Assembly (NCBI RefSeq): GCF_017591425.1
Contig: NW_024467083.1
Location: forward strand, 16,545,001-16,609,000
Reading direction: 5' to 3'
DNA: 64,000 nucleotides
Source of the DNA: Ochotona curzoniae
Taxonomy: Eukaryota; Chordata; Mammalia; Lagomorpha; Ochotonidae
Every line of letters begins with the position of its first letter. Position 1 is the first letter of the stretch. A model generated the notes under the pieces. It did no database searches, had not been told where the DNA came from, and saw nothing but the letters and a program-made list of their open reading frames with translations. The position numbers and the translations under genes were made by a program. This document shows positions 9,640 to 22,817 of this stretch, piece by piece.

Positions 9640-9850
9640 CTGCTTCCACCTTCCTTGTACCCCTGCCCTGTTCCTTCTTGAGATCCCTGGGACCAGGAAT
9701 CATAACGTCCTGTCATATACCCAATGCCTAGCACTTGGATGACTGGATAGATGAAGGGGTGGAAAGGTGAATGGTGGATTAGTAGATAGATGGTACATGG
9801 ATATGAGGGTAGATAGAGGGATGGATGAGAAAATAGATGTATGGAAGACT
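9640..9850 (+). repeat. L2/MIR-like 3' end running into a degenerate GATA/GATG simple repeat
   Basis: CCCAATGCCTAGCACTTGGATGACTGG resembles the conserved 3' end of an L2 or MIR. It is followed at 9735-9850 by an imperfect (GGATAGAT/GGATG)n tract, as seen where such tails have expanded into a microsatellite. Family assignment is weak. Confidence 0.4.
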
Positions 9851-10082
9851 AAATGACACCAACAGGAATATAAACTATACAACATATTGACAGAGGATAA
9901 ATTTCCACTTACCATTTCCACATGTCACCAAGATTTATTCCTGGCACCAACAACATGATCATAACACAATACTACTAGACAAATTGGGTTTGCTGTATGG
10001 AGAGAGGAGGAGAATAATAGAATGACTCTCCTACCCAATGCTTGTGCCATCTCCGTTGCACATATGGGGAAAGATCAATATA

Positions 10083-10120
10083 GATGCCTATATGTACATA
10101 TATACATATGTATGTATGTT
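10083..10120. repeat. Short TATG/TACA simple repeat
   Basis: Alternating TATATGTACATATATACATA and ATGTATGTATG units, partly palindromic. Confidence 0.7.
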
Positions 10121-10244
10121 GAGATGCCACTGACTTACAATTCTCTAGCAACTGAAATCCATTCTTACATAATTAGAAACTTTCCCTGGAGAAGATAATG
10201 TGTTAAATTTGCACCTCATTCCTGAAATTTAATGACAAATGCAG

Positions 10245-10395
10245 CAGCTATTTGTTGCATTTATTGTGATCAATAGCTGCTAGCCACATGTGTGTATGTA
10301 TTCTTTATTTAATCTTAACATCTCTTAAATAAGTATCATTGTTTGTTTATAGATGAGGGAACTTTCTAAAATTCAAGCAAATGGTAAATGGCATC
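10245..10395 (-). mobile_element. MIR fragment
   Basis: The antisense MIR pattern TTATTTAATCTTAACATCTC ... GTTTATAGATGAGGGAACTT ... CAAGCAAATGG is preserved in order. Confidence 0.55.
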
Positions 10396-11109
10396 TTGAT
10401 GCCTTGAGCAAAATATGATCTCCTTGCAGATACAAGACAAATGATCTCTGAGAGCCATGTCCAACGATATGGGTTCATGTATGGCCAATTTTAGATTCTC
10501 CATACCTATGGGAATCCATTAGTAAAATGAAAAAAGAATAAACATCTTTTGTATAAAAGAATTTTGTCTTGATTCTTTGTCTTTATTCTTGAAACATTCC
10601 ATTCTAAAGTGTTTTAGAATTTTGTTAAACATTCTATTTATGCTTTTCTGATATAGTCCTTTTATTTTATATTGTTTTGTGTCATATTGCCATGAGGTTT
10701 TGAAATGCGGTACTTTAGAAATTCCATGAGTATCTTTTTTTTTTGTCACTAGAATCATAAAAACACAAGCATAATTCAATTTTTAAAAAAATTGACTAAC
10801 TTTTCTGGGCAGTGAGTAAACTAAAATGTACCAAAATGGAAGCTTATTTGCTTTATTAATCTCACACATGTGCACACAGAGATAAACATTCATATATTTT
10901 TGCAGTTTGTTTATACTTCACTTTGCAAACTTGGCATTAGGTTACCTGTAAAATCATAAACTGGTTTTTATTTCTTGTAAAAGTATCAGTCATTGGCTGC
11001 CCTAGAAATATGCTTTATTTGGTCAGAACAATAACATACTAACTTTATCTTCTTAAAATTGTTTTGTTGCTGGCTATTACTATCAAGCTGTTCTAACAGA
11101 AATCCTCAA

Positions 11110-11640
11110 AGTTTAGTAAGTAGCTGATGTTTCGCAAACTTTGTTTCTGCTCTACTGAAATGTACCAGAGAGTTAACTACCATATCACATGGCAATCCCA
11201 ATTCTGTGTGTATTTCTGAAGGAAGTGAAATCAGTTTATCAAAGAGATACTGGATTCCCATATCTATCGCAACATTATTCACAGTAGCCAAAATATGGAT
11301 TGATCCAAGTGTGCCTCAATGCCAAAATTTGTGAAGAAAATGTGGCTTATGCACAAAAAAATACTGCTTAGTCTTTAAGAAGAAGGTGTTCTGTCATTTG
11401 CAACAACGCAAATGAGTCTGGGGGAAACTATATTAAGTTAAATGGCCAAGAAGCAGAAAGATAAATACTGCTGATTTATAGAATCAAATATGAACTCACA
11501 TAGGTAGAGAACAGAATGGTGGCTGTCAGGGGCTGGGGTGGGAGAGTTAGGAATTCAAATTCACAGTTAGTATAGTTAACAATAATATTCTCATGCTCTG
11601 CAGAACAGAGAAAATCCAAACTTTGGATTTTATTTTGTAA
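11110..11640 (+). mobile_element. L1M-type 3' end
   Basis: Recognisable ancient L1 3' region in order: GGCAATCCCAATTCTGTGTG, GAAATCAGTTTATCAAAGAG, CTGTCATTTGCAACAACG, GAGAACAGAATGGTGGCTGTC, TTAACAATAAT. It starts in the last part of ORF2 and ends in the 3' UTR; no tail remains. Confidence 0.8.
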
Positions 11641-11826
11641 AGAGTCCTTTAGAATTGAGCTAAGCAATGGTCAATTTGCAACAGAATTAAAAGCTACATT
11701 GAAACCTCATCCAGGTCATACACTATAGCAAATTAGAGGAGCTGCTTAAATGTGTTGCCAGCAGACTCAGTTCCTAACAGCCACAACAGTCCTGCTACGA
11801 TGTGTGGCCACAAAATGTGGCTCTAG

Positions 11827-12004
11827 CAGGGGTGAGGAACATCTGGTCCATGGGCTCTTTTGGCCTTGCCAAAACAATCACAGATGGGAATCAAAATCTA
11901 ATAACTCTATAAGCTAACTTTTAAGTAGATAATTTTGGATGGCCTGCAAATGGTGTTATAAATATCTATGCAGACCTTGGCAGAAAAAGAGGATTGCCAC
12001 CCTC
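11827..12004. mobile_element. hAT-type nonautonomous DNA transposon (Charlie-like)
   Basis: The left end CAGGGGTGAGGAACATCTGG and the right end AAAAAGAGGATTGCCACCC are imperfect inverted repeats of the CAGGGGT...ACCCCTG type. The interior AGCTAACTTTTAAGTAGAT is also familiar from a mammalian hAT family. No clear 8-base duplication survives. Confidence 0.55.
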
Positions 12005-14375
12005 ATAAACTAAGCCATAAGTAGCCAGTGCATTTTGTAGATGAGGGGGCAGGATTCAGACTGAGGCATCTTCCCATGCCCATCCTACTCCTGCCTTCTT
12101 AGGAAAGTGCCACACACTCAGGAAGCCTTTCGGGATCATACATATAACCTTGTCTTTGCCTCACCACCCAGAAGGAAGGTTACCTATGGGTATGATTTTC
12201 TACCTGCCATACATATATAGTTATTTTTATTGGACTTAGGAGAGAATCTCAGGAAAACTCAAAATGTATTTATTGAGTTTCTTTATATTCATATAACACC
12301 AAAATGAAAAATCAAAACATAACTGAATATTTAATCAGTCTTTTCAAACATGTGCAATTAAGAAGATGAACTTGTCACATGTAATTGTTAAATCATGCTT
12401 TAAAGGGATCCTGCAAGCAAGAATCAAAAAGAATGTCACAGACAGTGCAGTAGTATTTTAGGAAGTAGGAGCTCAAAGATTGAAATAATTTCAACAAAAA
12501 TCTTCATGGAAGAGATAAGACTGGACCTAGATCATTACCAAGGAAGGAGTTTCCCAACAAAAAATAACATGAGTAAAAAAATACGGCTTTCTAAATTCAC
12601 AATTATTGATTGTAGAGAATTTGGGAACGAAAAACAGGCTGGCTGCACCAGAGCGTCAATGTGGGACTGCTGTGGAAACTAAACCCTGAACGTTCTCATA
12701 GGCAAGACTAAACAGGGCCCTTAGAGAAGGGTTTGGGGGTGAGGGTTTAAATAGGGGCAATAGGTAAGAGTGCCGATTTAGGAAGAAAAGCCTGGCCATG
12801 GTATGTCTGGAACAGATAGACACAAGCAGAATGTGACCAGTTAAGGGGTAGGCACTGAAGCATGTGTAAAAGGAAAAGATCCACATTTGAAGGACTTTAC
12901 AGAATCAGCTGGGCTTGGTGGGAATAACAAGTGGGGATGGGTTGCAAATGACTTGAGGTCCTATAACTCTGGTGAGAAGACTTAAGGATGACTAACATTA
13001 GTTTTTTTTGAAGCCAGCAGAAGACAGGACATCAATGCTCAGGAGTTAGTGTATGGATGCTGGGCTTCAGAGCCATCAGCATGTGAAGAATTAAAACACT
13101 AGTATATGCACAGAGACTCCTTGGAAGGTTACAGTGGAGAGGTCAGAGAAAGAGGAAGTAGTGTTATGGAGATCCTCGTGGGGCTGTTACTCTGTGTCAC
13201 ACAAATTCGGGTTAGAGCCCATCAGAGCATCATCCCAAGGTTAGTCCCTGTGGTCATGCCCTTTTTACAACAGCCATTGACCAATGCCAGGTGGTAGAGG
13301 CTGCTGCCTTAGCACATCTGTGTTTATTATTATTATTATTATTAATCACTTAGGGCCCAACCTGATTCAGCATCTGACTTACAAACAGGTCTTTACATTA
13401 GGTCTTTAGAAGGAAAAAAATAAATTGTTTAACAAACAACAATCCAAACAGCCTAATTGTAAACTATGCTTCCCAAGGTACTGCTTTGGGCTTCATGTGG
13501 TATGGTCTTGTAGAACAGTAATTCCTCCTCTTCACTGATTAGATTGTTTACAGCGGACTACGTGCAGGTGTTGATTCTATTCTCGGATTTATTTTTCTTG
13601 TTTGAGTCTATTAGTTTCCCTTTCAGAATTTCAAACTGGCCTGTGACAACTTACTTATTAAGCAAATATTATTGACTGCCTGCTTTTTTCCTATGCTAGA
13701 AATTCCAGGATAAATAAGAGTGGCAAAAATCTTTGTCTTCACAGTTGCCACAACTTTGCACAAAGACTGATGATTTATAAAAGCACATATCCAAAACAAA
13801 GCATGCTATTCCCAACCAGAGCAATGATTTCTACCCAGCTACTTCTCTCTGGGCCACAGGTACATTTGAACTCTGTCACCTCTCACTGCAGCACTTTCGC
13901 CCCTACCTGCTGAGAATAGGGACCTGTTGCTTAGCCCAATGGCCACAGGGTCAGTGGCCTCACAAGTCCCATCCTCAGTTCCCCCAGGCAACCTCGCCTT
14001 TTGTTAACAATGACACCAACCACCCTCCCAAGCTTCTCATTACTATCACATTTCAGTCTTCCTTCTTTGCCCCCAAGTCACCGGCACCCTACCCCTAACT
14101 GCCCTGTTTCCTCTGCTGTTACCTGGTGAAGCTATTAGTCTTACTGAGTGCCACTGGCCAGAGTAATACCTGCCCCCAGGAAACCCTTGACCCCATCCTA
14201 CCCCAGCAGGGACTCTTCCCAATCCTTTTCAAATTCTGAGCCCAGAGAGAAGGATTTACAGTTCTATTCTATCAGAGTTACCATCTATAAAGGGAACAGA
14301 AAAACTTCTTCCTTTTCTTTAGTATACTGGTTATACTGTGTCTGGAGATAAAGCTAGGGCGAGTTCCAAGAAGGA
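12005..14375. other. Unassigned intergenic sequence
   Basis: Apart from the (TTA)n at 13321 no element was recognised. 12400-13100 is probably old, unrecognisable repeat. No splice-flanked open frame stands out. Confidence 0.5.
13321..13345. repeat. (TTA)n microsatellite
   Basis: About seven TTA units in a row. Confidence 0.9.
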
Positions 14376-14505
14376 CCTGGAATCATTGGACAGAAGATCC
14401 TCCTCTCTGTCTCTCCTCCTCTCTGTATATCTGACTTTGTAATACAAATAAATAAATCTTAAAAAAAAGAAATAACTATGCTTTTAAAAAAAAGAAAAGA
14501 AATTC
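14376..14505 (+). mobile_element. CSINE 3' fragment (5'-truncated)
   Basis: Only the 3' third is present: GGAATCATTGGACAGAAGATC, CTCTGTATATCTGACTTTGT, AATAAATAAATC and an A-rich tail. The tail type matches the young subfamily. Confidence 0.85.
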
Positions 14506-15516
14506 AAAAGAGGGTTATAAAGAATTAGCAGGACATTACCAATGCAATTCAAAAGAACTGCAATGTGATACCAATGGTAATGCAGTGCATTATCAATGAA
14601 TAGACTCTCTAAATAAAAGTTAATTTTATGTTTTAAGGTGATTGACTATCAGATCAATTCTAAAGGAAAATGCATGCACATTTCCAAGAGTTCCAAATCT
14701 CAGAAATGGAACATAAACTCAATTCAATCATTATTGATTCAAATATGCTAATGTTTAGGACAATATTTAATGCAGCTGACATTCTTCCACATTAAAAAAA
14801 AAGTGCAAAGTCAACATCTATATTCTACCTCCCATTTTCCCATCTATAAAGTTTTCTCCCAAATAGTTCCTCTTCTTAATTACCCATTTTGGTCAAATTG
14901 CTTGTCAGTATCACAGAATGTATGATCAGTAATGTAGATTTGCTCAAGCTGCATTGTAGATTCCAACAAGTGTCCACCAACCTCTAAAACTTAATAAATA
15001 AAAGTGAACACACAAGACCAAATGCAAAAACCAAGGTTCTGGTTGGAACTGTATGATATGGGGTAATTTGTTGGGTCTTGGTTTTTGTTGTTGTTGTTGT
15101 TTTAAACCTCCTGATTAAATGAGTGGGACTCATGGTTTGTAAAGTCTTTCCCTTTAAAAATTCTGACTTTGTCTTAGTCCAACTCAATGACAAAGAAGAC
15201 TTGTCTACATTGCTTTCATTGCTGTTTTATCACCTTTAGGCTTGATCCTCTTAATATTTCTGATATTTTCCAATAACCTATCCTATCAGAGATTCTTCAT
15301 AGTAGATATCATATGATATATTTGGAGAAACAATTTGGCTGAAATTCATCAAGCCAGCTTTATTTTCTACTTTCCCAACATAACACAAAATGCTGGCTCA
15401 TCCCACTTTCAATCTTTTATTTGCCATATTCCCTTACCTTGAAATTTATTCCCATTCCTAATCCTACTCTGCCAAATACTCTTACAAATTTTTCAAATAC
15501 TTCAGTCAGCATCTCT

Positions 15517-15817
15517 TGGGGGTCTTCTGTCCAGCAGGCCCCGCGACCACCAGGGAGTGAGGCGACAGTGCTCTTCTGCAGCAGAAACACAGGAGATGAA
15601 CTGGTGGTAAAGGATGCACATTTATTTGAGAGAAGTCACAAGCTTATATAGGAGAAGTGGGCAGGCAGAAGGGTGATCCCGATAGTAGTTCCAGCCAACA
15701 ACAACGTTGTGACTGGCTAACAGATACGTCTAACTCTCCAGGGCCTCCATTGAAGTTTAAGGTCAGGAAGCATAGGAAGCTATGTCTCAGGGCAAACTCC
15801 TTACCTGTTAAAAAGCA
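15517..15817 (-). mobile_element. Solo LTR-like element (endogenous retrovirus LTR)
   Basis: On the minus strand the segment runs TGC...CCCCA. It has a TATA box (TATATAA, 15650-15644), an AATAAA signal (15626-15621) and a GC-rich stretch with CTGGTGGTCGCGGGGCC, the usual order U3-R-U5. No internal retroviral genes flank it, so it would be a solo LTR of about 300 bp. I found no convincing target duplication, so the ends are approximate and the family is unknown. Confidence 0.5.
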
Positions 15818-16048
15818 GGATGAATGTAACATTTGACTTCCCAGAGTTGTTTACAGAGGAAGTCCTAGCACAGCTCATTAAAGGAACAAAGAGACTGCAG
15901 TGTATTCCATCGCCCTTGCTGCATGCCCAGTGAATACGCCATGCTGGGATTTCAGTCAGCCAAGGGCACACAGTGTGCCATGTGCCAATGGCCTCCCAAA
16001 TGGTCTAGGCAGAGATCCAGCGGTGATTTCCCACAAGCATCAGGACAG

Positions 16049-16295
16049 TATAGTACAGTGGTTACAAGTGCCTTTTCCTGAAGCAGATGTCCTAGATTCA
16101 CCTCTTGAGTCTGTACACACTAGTTCTGTAACTTTGAATATGAAATATTATCCCTCTGTGCTTTGGTCTATGAAGTGAGGGTAAATTTGTTCCCACTAGA
16201 TTGGGTTCTGGTGAGGTTACTAAATTGATGGGGGCAAAGCATGGGTATCAATGCTTGGCACACAGTAACACTGTATAAGTGTTTATAATAAGGAT
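16049..16295 (+). mobile_element. MIR, near full length
   Basis: The sense MIR order is intact: TAGTACAGTGGTTACAAGTG, CTAGATTCACCTCTTGAGTC, TAACTTTGAATATG, CTATGAAGTGAGGGTAA, TGCTTGGCACACAGTAAC. This is the best preserved MIR in the window. Confidence 0.8.
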
Positions 16296-16782
16296 TCCAC
16301 CAGTTACCTATAGTCTGTTTGATTGGTGGAATGAAGTAAGTCACATACGGTTCAATGTGGTCCTTTTCCACTCCTTTCTGTTTCTTTGGAGTAGTTAGAA
16401 AAAGGAAATGTGAACAAAATTGAAGACACTCATAAGCACACCCTCTCCATGAGCAGAGAATGTGTTCAAGTTCCTGGTATCCACAACCAGGGAGAGAAAT
16501 AAGAAACTATAGAGAAAAGCACTAGTAATGATTAAAGGATTGCAAAGTGATGATTAGGAGGAGAAAAAGAAAGAACAAGGACTAATCATTCCAGAGGACA
16601 AAAACACACTGTCATTTAAATAAAGTTCTTAGAAAACAAAGGGCCCTTGAGAACGCCCCCTGGGAATCATCTGCTGTCCACTTTCCCTCAGTGCCCAAGG
16701 GTTCAGCTATACCCTTTGTCCTTGCTTTCATCTCCCATTGCTGTCATTTCTCAGTCTGTTTTCCCTGCCTTGCTCTTCTCAG

Positions 16783-16960
16783 CAATGTGCAAGATACTTT
16801 ACATACACATACCATCCAGAAAACTCACAATTACTTTGGGAGAGGGTTTTATTAAGCTATTCACTAAAGTTCATAATGAGGCCTTAAGCCACCCATAGTC
16901 ACACAATCAAACCAGTAAATAGAAAAAGAATTCAAACCCAGGTCTTTCTAAAACCAGGGT
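16783..16960 (-). mobile_element. MIR fragment
   Basis: Antisense MIR: AGATACTTTACATACACAT, then GAATTCAAACCCAGGTCTTTC at the right, the reverse of the MIR promoter-proximal region. Confidence 0.6.
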
Positions 16961-18024
16961 GAACTTGGCCCAGGACACAGGCCATCATCCCTGTGTCCAG
17001 TTCTGCTTGACCATGGATGCCTTGACCTGCCACTCCTCCCAACAGCTCCCACTTGCTCGCTGCAGACACACAGAAAATAGTCATGAAGAGTTGGTGACTG
17101 GAAAAGAAAATACTGAAACCTTAAAGTATTGTTGTAATTAAAGGTGACCTTGGCAAATCTTTTTCTATGATGAACATTGAACATTAATCAATGCATAAAT
17201 GAATTAGGTGATTGTTTTTTCCATATGTGAGCCAGGGTCTCTCTAACAACATAGCATTAGCTTGCTCACTTTTCAGGTTGGATTTGGGAACCAGCGCTAT
17301 TAAGATCATACAAAATACAACTTGTGTGAAATTCTTTAGTGAGTGAATGCAACAGTTGATAATGCCACTGACTTTTAAAACTGCATGAATTCTGTTAGGT
17401 GTGCAGAGAGACAATTAACCAGCCCTTAAGAAGCTAATTTTTAAATCTCTTAATGAGAACAAGGAAAAATTTTTCATCTGTTTGTGATAAGCATTCATAA
17501 AAAAATGCTAACAGATCTGAGAACTATGAACTCTCTCTTTAGACTTTGCTCATTTGGGGAAAATATGTGAAACTGTTAAAGAAAATATGTTCCTCTGAAA
17601 ATGCTCTATATTTTTGCTTAATGATCAAAAAAATGAGCGAAGTATGGTGCCAGTCTTGACAATTCTTTATAACGTATGAAACTCTAACTGACTTCTTTAC
17701 GAAGAAGTTGGCAAACACCCCAGCACAGAAGGCCCAGACACGATGAAAGCTCCCTTTATTCCACCAAATGTGTGTTGACTTGATCCTTTAACCTTCCTTA
17801 CACTTGAAATGAAATTAAACATCCACTGTACAAACTCAGAAGAAACCTCCCAGGCTTGCTCATCTGACCTGGTACAAAGATTTTCCTTGAGTGGAACAGA
17901 GCAGAAAATTGCTGTCATGTAATCAATTGCAAATAGAAATACAATTCCTTTTACCAACCTAGTTTTCAAATATTTACTCTTGTATAATTATTTTATCCTG
18001 CTTATACAAAAGTAACATAACCTC
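16961..18024. other. Unassigned intergenic sequence
   Basis: No repeat or coding signal recognised; moderately AT-rich. Confidence 0.5.
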
Positions 18025-18248
18025 AATACAGAAAAGTATATATATATATATACCCAAATTTTAAATATATAAGAAAATAAACACCCAAATACATATATAG
18101 TATATATATACATATACCCTATGTATATGTGTGTGTATATACACATACCAATACATATATTTTTATATATAAATATACATACACCCAAATATATATAATA
18201 AACGAGGAAATAACACTTTGTGCATTGTTCTCATTTTTTCCCCTTGGG

Positions 18249-18279
<31 letters not shown>

Positions 18280-18300
18280 TATATATATACAAGTATATTT
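18025..18300. repeat. Compound (TA)n/(CA)n simple repeat region
   Basis: Several (TA)n blocks (for example 18036-18052, 18248-18270, 18276-18290) are mixed with ACAC, TGTG and AAATATACAT units. The 60-90 codon Ile/Tyr-rich open frames over it on both strands are artefacts. Confidence 0.9.
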
Positions 18301-18629
18301 TAAAATTAAAAAATTCCATTTTACAGTGTACTTCATTTTGTAACTTATTTTTTCTACTTAGCACTTGCAGTTTTCTCAGATTTATATGATCTTTACTATG
18401 CACTTTGAAACGCTCTTAACTCATTCAATGTTATATACCAGTAGTTGTATTTTGTATTTTGAATGCATCTTATATGTGAAGGCCCCAGTAATAACTAATT
18501 GCTCCAAGATACCCTAGATATTTTATAAATACTCTATTTTGCTCTTGAGCTTCAAGTGTATTGTACTTCGAGTAAACATATATCTTTAAATGGAAAAAGT
18601 CAGTCTAAATGCCTAGAAGGCAAATACAT

Positions 18630-18905
18630 TTAAAATATTTAAGACTATTTATTTATCTGGAGGCAGAGTTACAGAGAGAGACAGAGAGGACTTCTAGCCA
18701 CTGGATAACTGTTCACATGATTGGCAAAGCTGGGGCTGGGCTGGACTGGACCAGGCTTAAGACAGGATCCAGGAACTCCATCCAGGTTTCCCACACAAAG
18801 ACTTGAGCTATGTTCTGCTACTTTACCATGGATTTGTACCAGTCCTCAATATAGAATGTTGGTGTCACAGGACATGGCTTAACCCCACGCATTGCAATGC
18901 TAGCC
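18630..18905 (-). mobile_element. CSINE, old
   Basis: Diverged antisense copy with AAGACTATTTATTTATCTGG tail end, TTACAGAGAGAGACAGAGAGG, TTCCCACACAAAGACTTGAG and a head ending GCAATGCTAGCCCA. Confidence 0.7.
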
Positions 18906-18918
18906 CAAGGAAAATAAC

Positions 18919-18939
18919 GTGTTTTTTTTTTTTTTTTTA
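18919..18939. repeat. Poly(T) tract
   Basis: Run of about 18 T, just right of the old antisense CSINE; possibly the remnant tail of another antisense retroelement, but no body is visible. Confidence 0.6.
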
Positions 18940-21900
18940 AGAGCTAACCTGGTCTGCAACTTGGTGGGGCCTAAATCAAGAACAGAAATAAAAGGGACAC
19001 ATAATCTGTCTAAATATTTTAAATTTACAAGTCAGATTAACTGTTGAACAAAATGTATTCTATGCCTTTACTAGAGATGTGTGCTAGCATGACCTATCTG
19101 AGGATCCAGGTTAGAATGACGAAGTGCCAGACAATCAGGAATTTCTCATTAAGCCATTGAGGCTCAGGGGCATTCAGGCAGGCCCAACAGCCCATGGTCC
19201 ATGTCTCCTACCCACATGCCTGGCTGTGTTCTATCTTACACAGGATCTCTCGCACACATGTGTTGATAACTTAGCTCTTCCTATTGCTTTGCTCACAATG
19301 GCCAGCTATGCAATTGTCACCTCCCAGTCTGGAGCATGCACACTATTGGCCCTCCAGAAGAGAGGCAGATGAGGGCAAGAGGCCTGTGCAGGTCTTAGAA
19401 GCAAGCTTATAAGGACATTGGGGATCTTACATACCCAAAACTTGGTATAAAATGTGGTTACAGACTTCAAGCTTGCTCATCTCCCATCCTGAGGCCTTCT
19501 TACCCTTGGTATCAATGTATTGGAGGCAGACTGAGCTGAAGGGGGGCCAGAGTGGGCCCAGAGACCAAGGCAGAGGCCTCTTCAGGCTAGATCTGAAGAC
19601 AGTGAGGAGGGAAACTTCCTTCTGGAGATTTTTTTTTTGACAAGTTCATTTGAAGTAGTAGCCAAGACCCAGGAGGACTGGAGTTTAAGGAAGGAGGAAC
19701 TAAAAGATGGAGAGATATTAAGTGCTTGAGGGCAGAGCCATGAGATGAGATGGAAAATAGAAATTTTTGCCCCAAAATGAAAATAAACCCAAGAAAGAGC
19801 ATGAACCTAGCAGACTTGAGGTTGTTTTAGATTGACTTAGATAAGACATGCCAAGAGCAAGTAAGTTCATTTGATTGATGTTTATAGACATTGCCTGTAT
19901 TCCTTATGAACCAGGGTCTTTTTACTTGTTGAATTATTTATTTAGTGGAGCATTAAACTTTTGAATATAATGTAAATTTAAAACGTCATATCAAAAATTT
20001 TAAAATAAGCAAAAAAAGATGGAAGAAATGAAGAGAAGGGGGATAGGAGGTAGGAAGAGAAGTAACAAATTATTATATCTATGAATTATATGAAATTTAT
20101 TCTCTTTATATTAATATCACATTAACATACAAGTTGATGAGGATTGTATTGTAGCAATTATCATGCATTTGCTGTGATCCTGAGAACCTAATGTGTTAAC
20201 AAAGCCCCTTAAAAATAACAAAAATAATAAAATTTAAAAATATGGAACTTACAAAACTCCTAAGGAGAGAGCTCTGGACTTTCACAGTCCATGGTAGGCT
20301 GGCAGGTAGAGAATGTTGAACTGATAGTATATGACTTCTGCTGGAAAGAGTCCTGCTACCCGACATCAGAGTAACAGTGTCTTTTTACTTTACATATATA
20401 GCTATTCTGTGATTTGCTTCTTAAATGAATAGTTCAGTGCTTTTTAAAGTAATTACATTTTAAAATGAGAACCACAAAATAAACATTTTAAAAAGGTTTT
20501 ATGTAGAAATGTCAGGATAAGAGATAAAAGACAGGGCTCTGAATTCCTTTTTGCTGTATACTTCCTTCCTCTCTCCTCTTGCTCTAGATACTAACATTTT
20601 GCCAGATGAAGCTGAAACTTCCCAATAAATTTCATGAAGGAATCTTTAAGATTTCACTCTAAGATAAAGAGCATCTGCATCTTCACATATTTTTATATCA
20701 GTTCAAGTTTTGAGGGTACCTCCCCTTTTCATAAAAGCAGAGTAGGAACCTTCAAAGTGATGGGTTGGCTCCAGCATCAAAGGGGGATGTGCTCTATATC
20801 GTCCACTTTCTTTAAAAGAACACTGTGATTTTAGCCATGACAAACATGATGGTCATAGCTTCAATGTGTGGCTCCTGTGCCATTAGTTTCTCTGCCACTA
20901 ATCTTGACTGCTACAAGAGGACTCTTAATGACTACTACTTATTGCCAGGAAAAACATTGCTGGAAACCTCAGCCTTTTCAAAATCAAATCATCTTCTTGG
21001 TTCAAAGTGCTATTGTCAATAGTTGTGGGATCTGACAATTATCTTGAACTCTTCCCAATTTCAATATACTTGACTGTACTTTATCTGAGCTATCTTCTCT
21101 GAAGATCAGCAAAATTTACTGTGCATCTGCTATGTGTGAAAGCTCATGGGTTAGCATGAAGATAAACAGAGGACAGTCAGGGTAGAGGTGGATTTATGTT
21201 TATATGGAAGCACAGAGGTAGAGAGGGCATACCACTTGACAGAGGGAAGAAAGGCAAGAAGAGTTGTTTAGCTGGGCAACAAATTAGAGGACTACGCCTT
21301 CTAAGAATAAGAAAAGCACACATAGTAGCTAAAAGAGGGGAATGCAATGAAGTTACAGACCAGAAAGTTGGGTGGAGGGACTGAAACCTTGATATCTGAG
21401 CTAAGAGAAGAGGTCTGTGCAAAGTTTTAGCAATGTGAGGGCTGTGGGGGGTGCAGAAAGACGGGTGAGTCAGATGGCAATGGTTCTAGCAAGAGTCTTG
21501 AGTCCCTAAGGGAGGCTATCCTTAAGGCTCATGCTAGGGGAAATGACCTAATAATGAGATTCTTTAACATCTTACTATTGAGACCTTTAGTGGAATTCAA
21601 ACTTGATGCTGAATTCCACTTTCTAATGAAATCTATTAGGCAAACACAGACTAGACATCTCAGAGGAAGCCAGGCTTGTTGTCACAAGATCTTGCTATGT
21701 GTCGCTTCTCAGTGGAAGAAAGCTATACAAAATCAACTGTTGAACAGATGTTTTTGTACCTAACTTGGGAACATAACCATGACAACAGTGATGGAGAAAC
21801 CCAGGGAGAGACTCCAGGAAGGCCAGCCACCTGAGAGTTCTTAGCATTGAGACCATACTTGCCCAAAGCAAGTTTACTTACACAAACAGGGAGAATGTGC

Positions 21901-22340
21901 GTGGGCACTTGTGAGAGATGTAGAGGCTCAACCTTAAGCATGTCAGGCTAAACATCTTAAGGCTGTCTAAATTACCAGGACACAAAAAGCCCTCTGTGTG
22001 CAGCCCTGGAGCGCACAGGTTCTCACACGTCCCTGTTCTGCTTTGCTCATGGCAGAACATACACACACCGTAGTGTGCTTCCATCAAATATTCAAATTCC
22101 TGGCTACATCAAAAATTTTAATTAAAGCCACAGCTCCTCAGCATTTTTTGTCTGTGGAGAAAATTGCTTATTTTCACTCTCCAAGTTAACTCTGGACCAC
22201 GAAGAAATCAAGGTAAGAGAAGGGTTGACAATGTTGTCTACAGATGCTTTAGAAGGCAACAAGAGACTTCCACCTTACTTTCATGGACAGCTGGGATTGT
22301 TGCCAGGGCAGTGCCCACTTTCCTCTCTTCTAACAAAATG
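18940..22340. other. Unassigned intergenic sequence
   Basis: Contains only the possible LINE 3' end at 20010-20245. Several 60-80 codon frames show no domain. No exon-like structure. Confidence 0.5.
20010..20245 (+). mobile_element. Possible LINE 3' end
   Basis: A purine-rich tract (GAAGAGAAGGGGGATAGGAGG) is followed by an AT-rich stretch and an A-rich tail (AAATAACAAAAATAATAAAA), the layout of an L1 3' UTR. No coding relic is attached and I could not match the subfamily. Confidence 0.35.
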
Positions 22341-22344
22341 TCAC

Positions 22345-22655
22345 TTAAATTTTCATTATTTATTTTAATGGCAAACAAAAAGAGCGATGGAAAGATGTCT
22401 CACCCAGTAGTTCACTCCGTAAATGCCTGCAGCAGCTGGAACTGGTCCAAGCTGAAGCCAGGCGCCAAAACCTCTATGTTACTTTCCCACATGTTGGCAG
22501 GGATCCAAGAACTTGAACTATCCCCAGTTGCTTTCCAGGGTGCACATCAGTAGGAAGTTAGAATCAGAAACAGGGCTTGGAATTTAATCAAGGGAATCTG
22601 ATGTGGGATGCAGACATCGCAAATAGCTATGCCAAATGCCAGTGTCCATTTTCCC
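22345..22655 (-). mobile_element. CSINE, old
   Basis: Antisense copy with TCACCCAGTAGTTCACTCCG, AGCTGAAGCCAGGCGCCAAA, TTTCCCACATGTTGGCAGGG, and GATGTGGGATGCAGACATCGC near the head. Confidence 0.75.
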
Positions 22656-22817
22656 TTCTTCTAATGACTCTTTTAGGGCTTGTCCAATCCCTATAACATA
22701 CAGTCTCATTCACCAAAGGTGTCCTACCAAGAGCACATGTGGCAAGCTATAAAAGCCTCTTTTCTCAAAAATATTAAATGACAGAGTGGTAAGAAAATAG
22801 GAAATAGTGTTAGATGA

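Noticed and set aside
13321..13345. Repeat arrays considered as CRISPR or satellite arrays
   Set aside because: These are mono- to hexanucleotide microsatellites in a mammalian genome. No spaced direct repeats with unique spacers exist anywhere in the window.
18119..18403. Ile/Tyr-rich 86-94 codon frames on both strands
   Set aside because: They are read-throughs of (TA)n/(CA)n simple repeat with no coding content. The same holds for 58703-58947.
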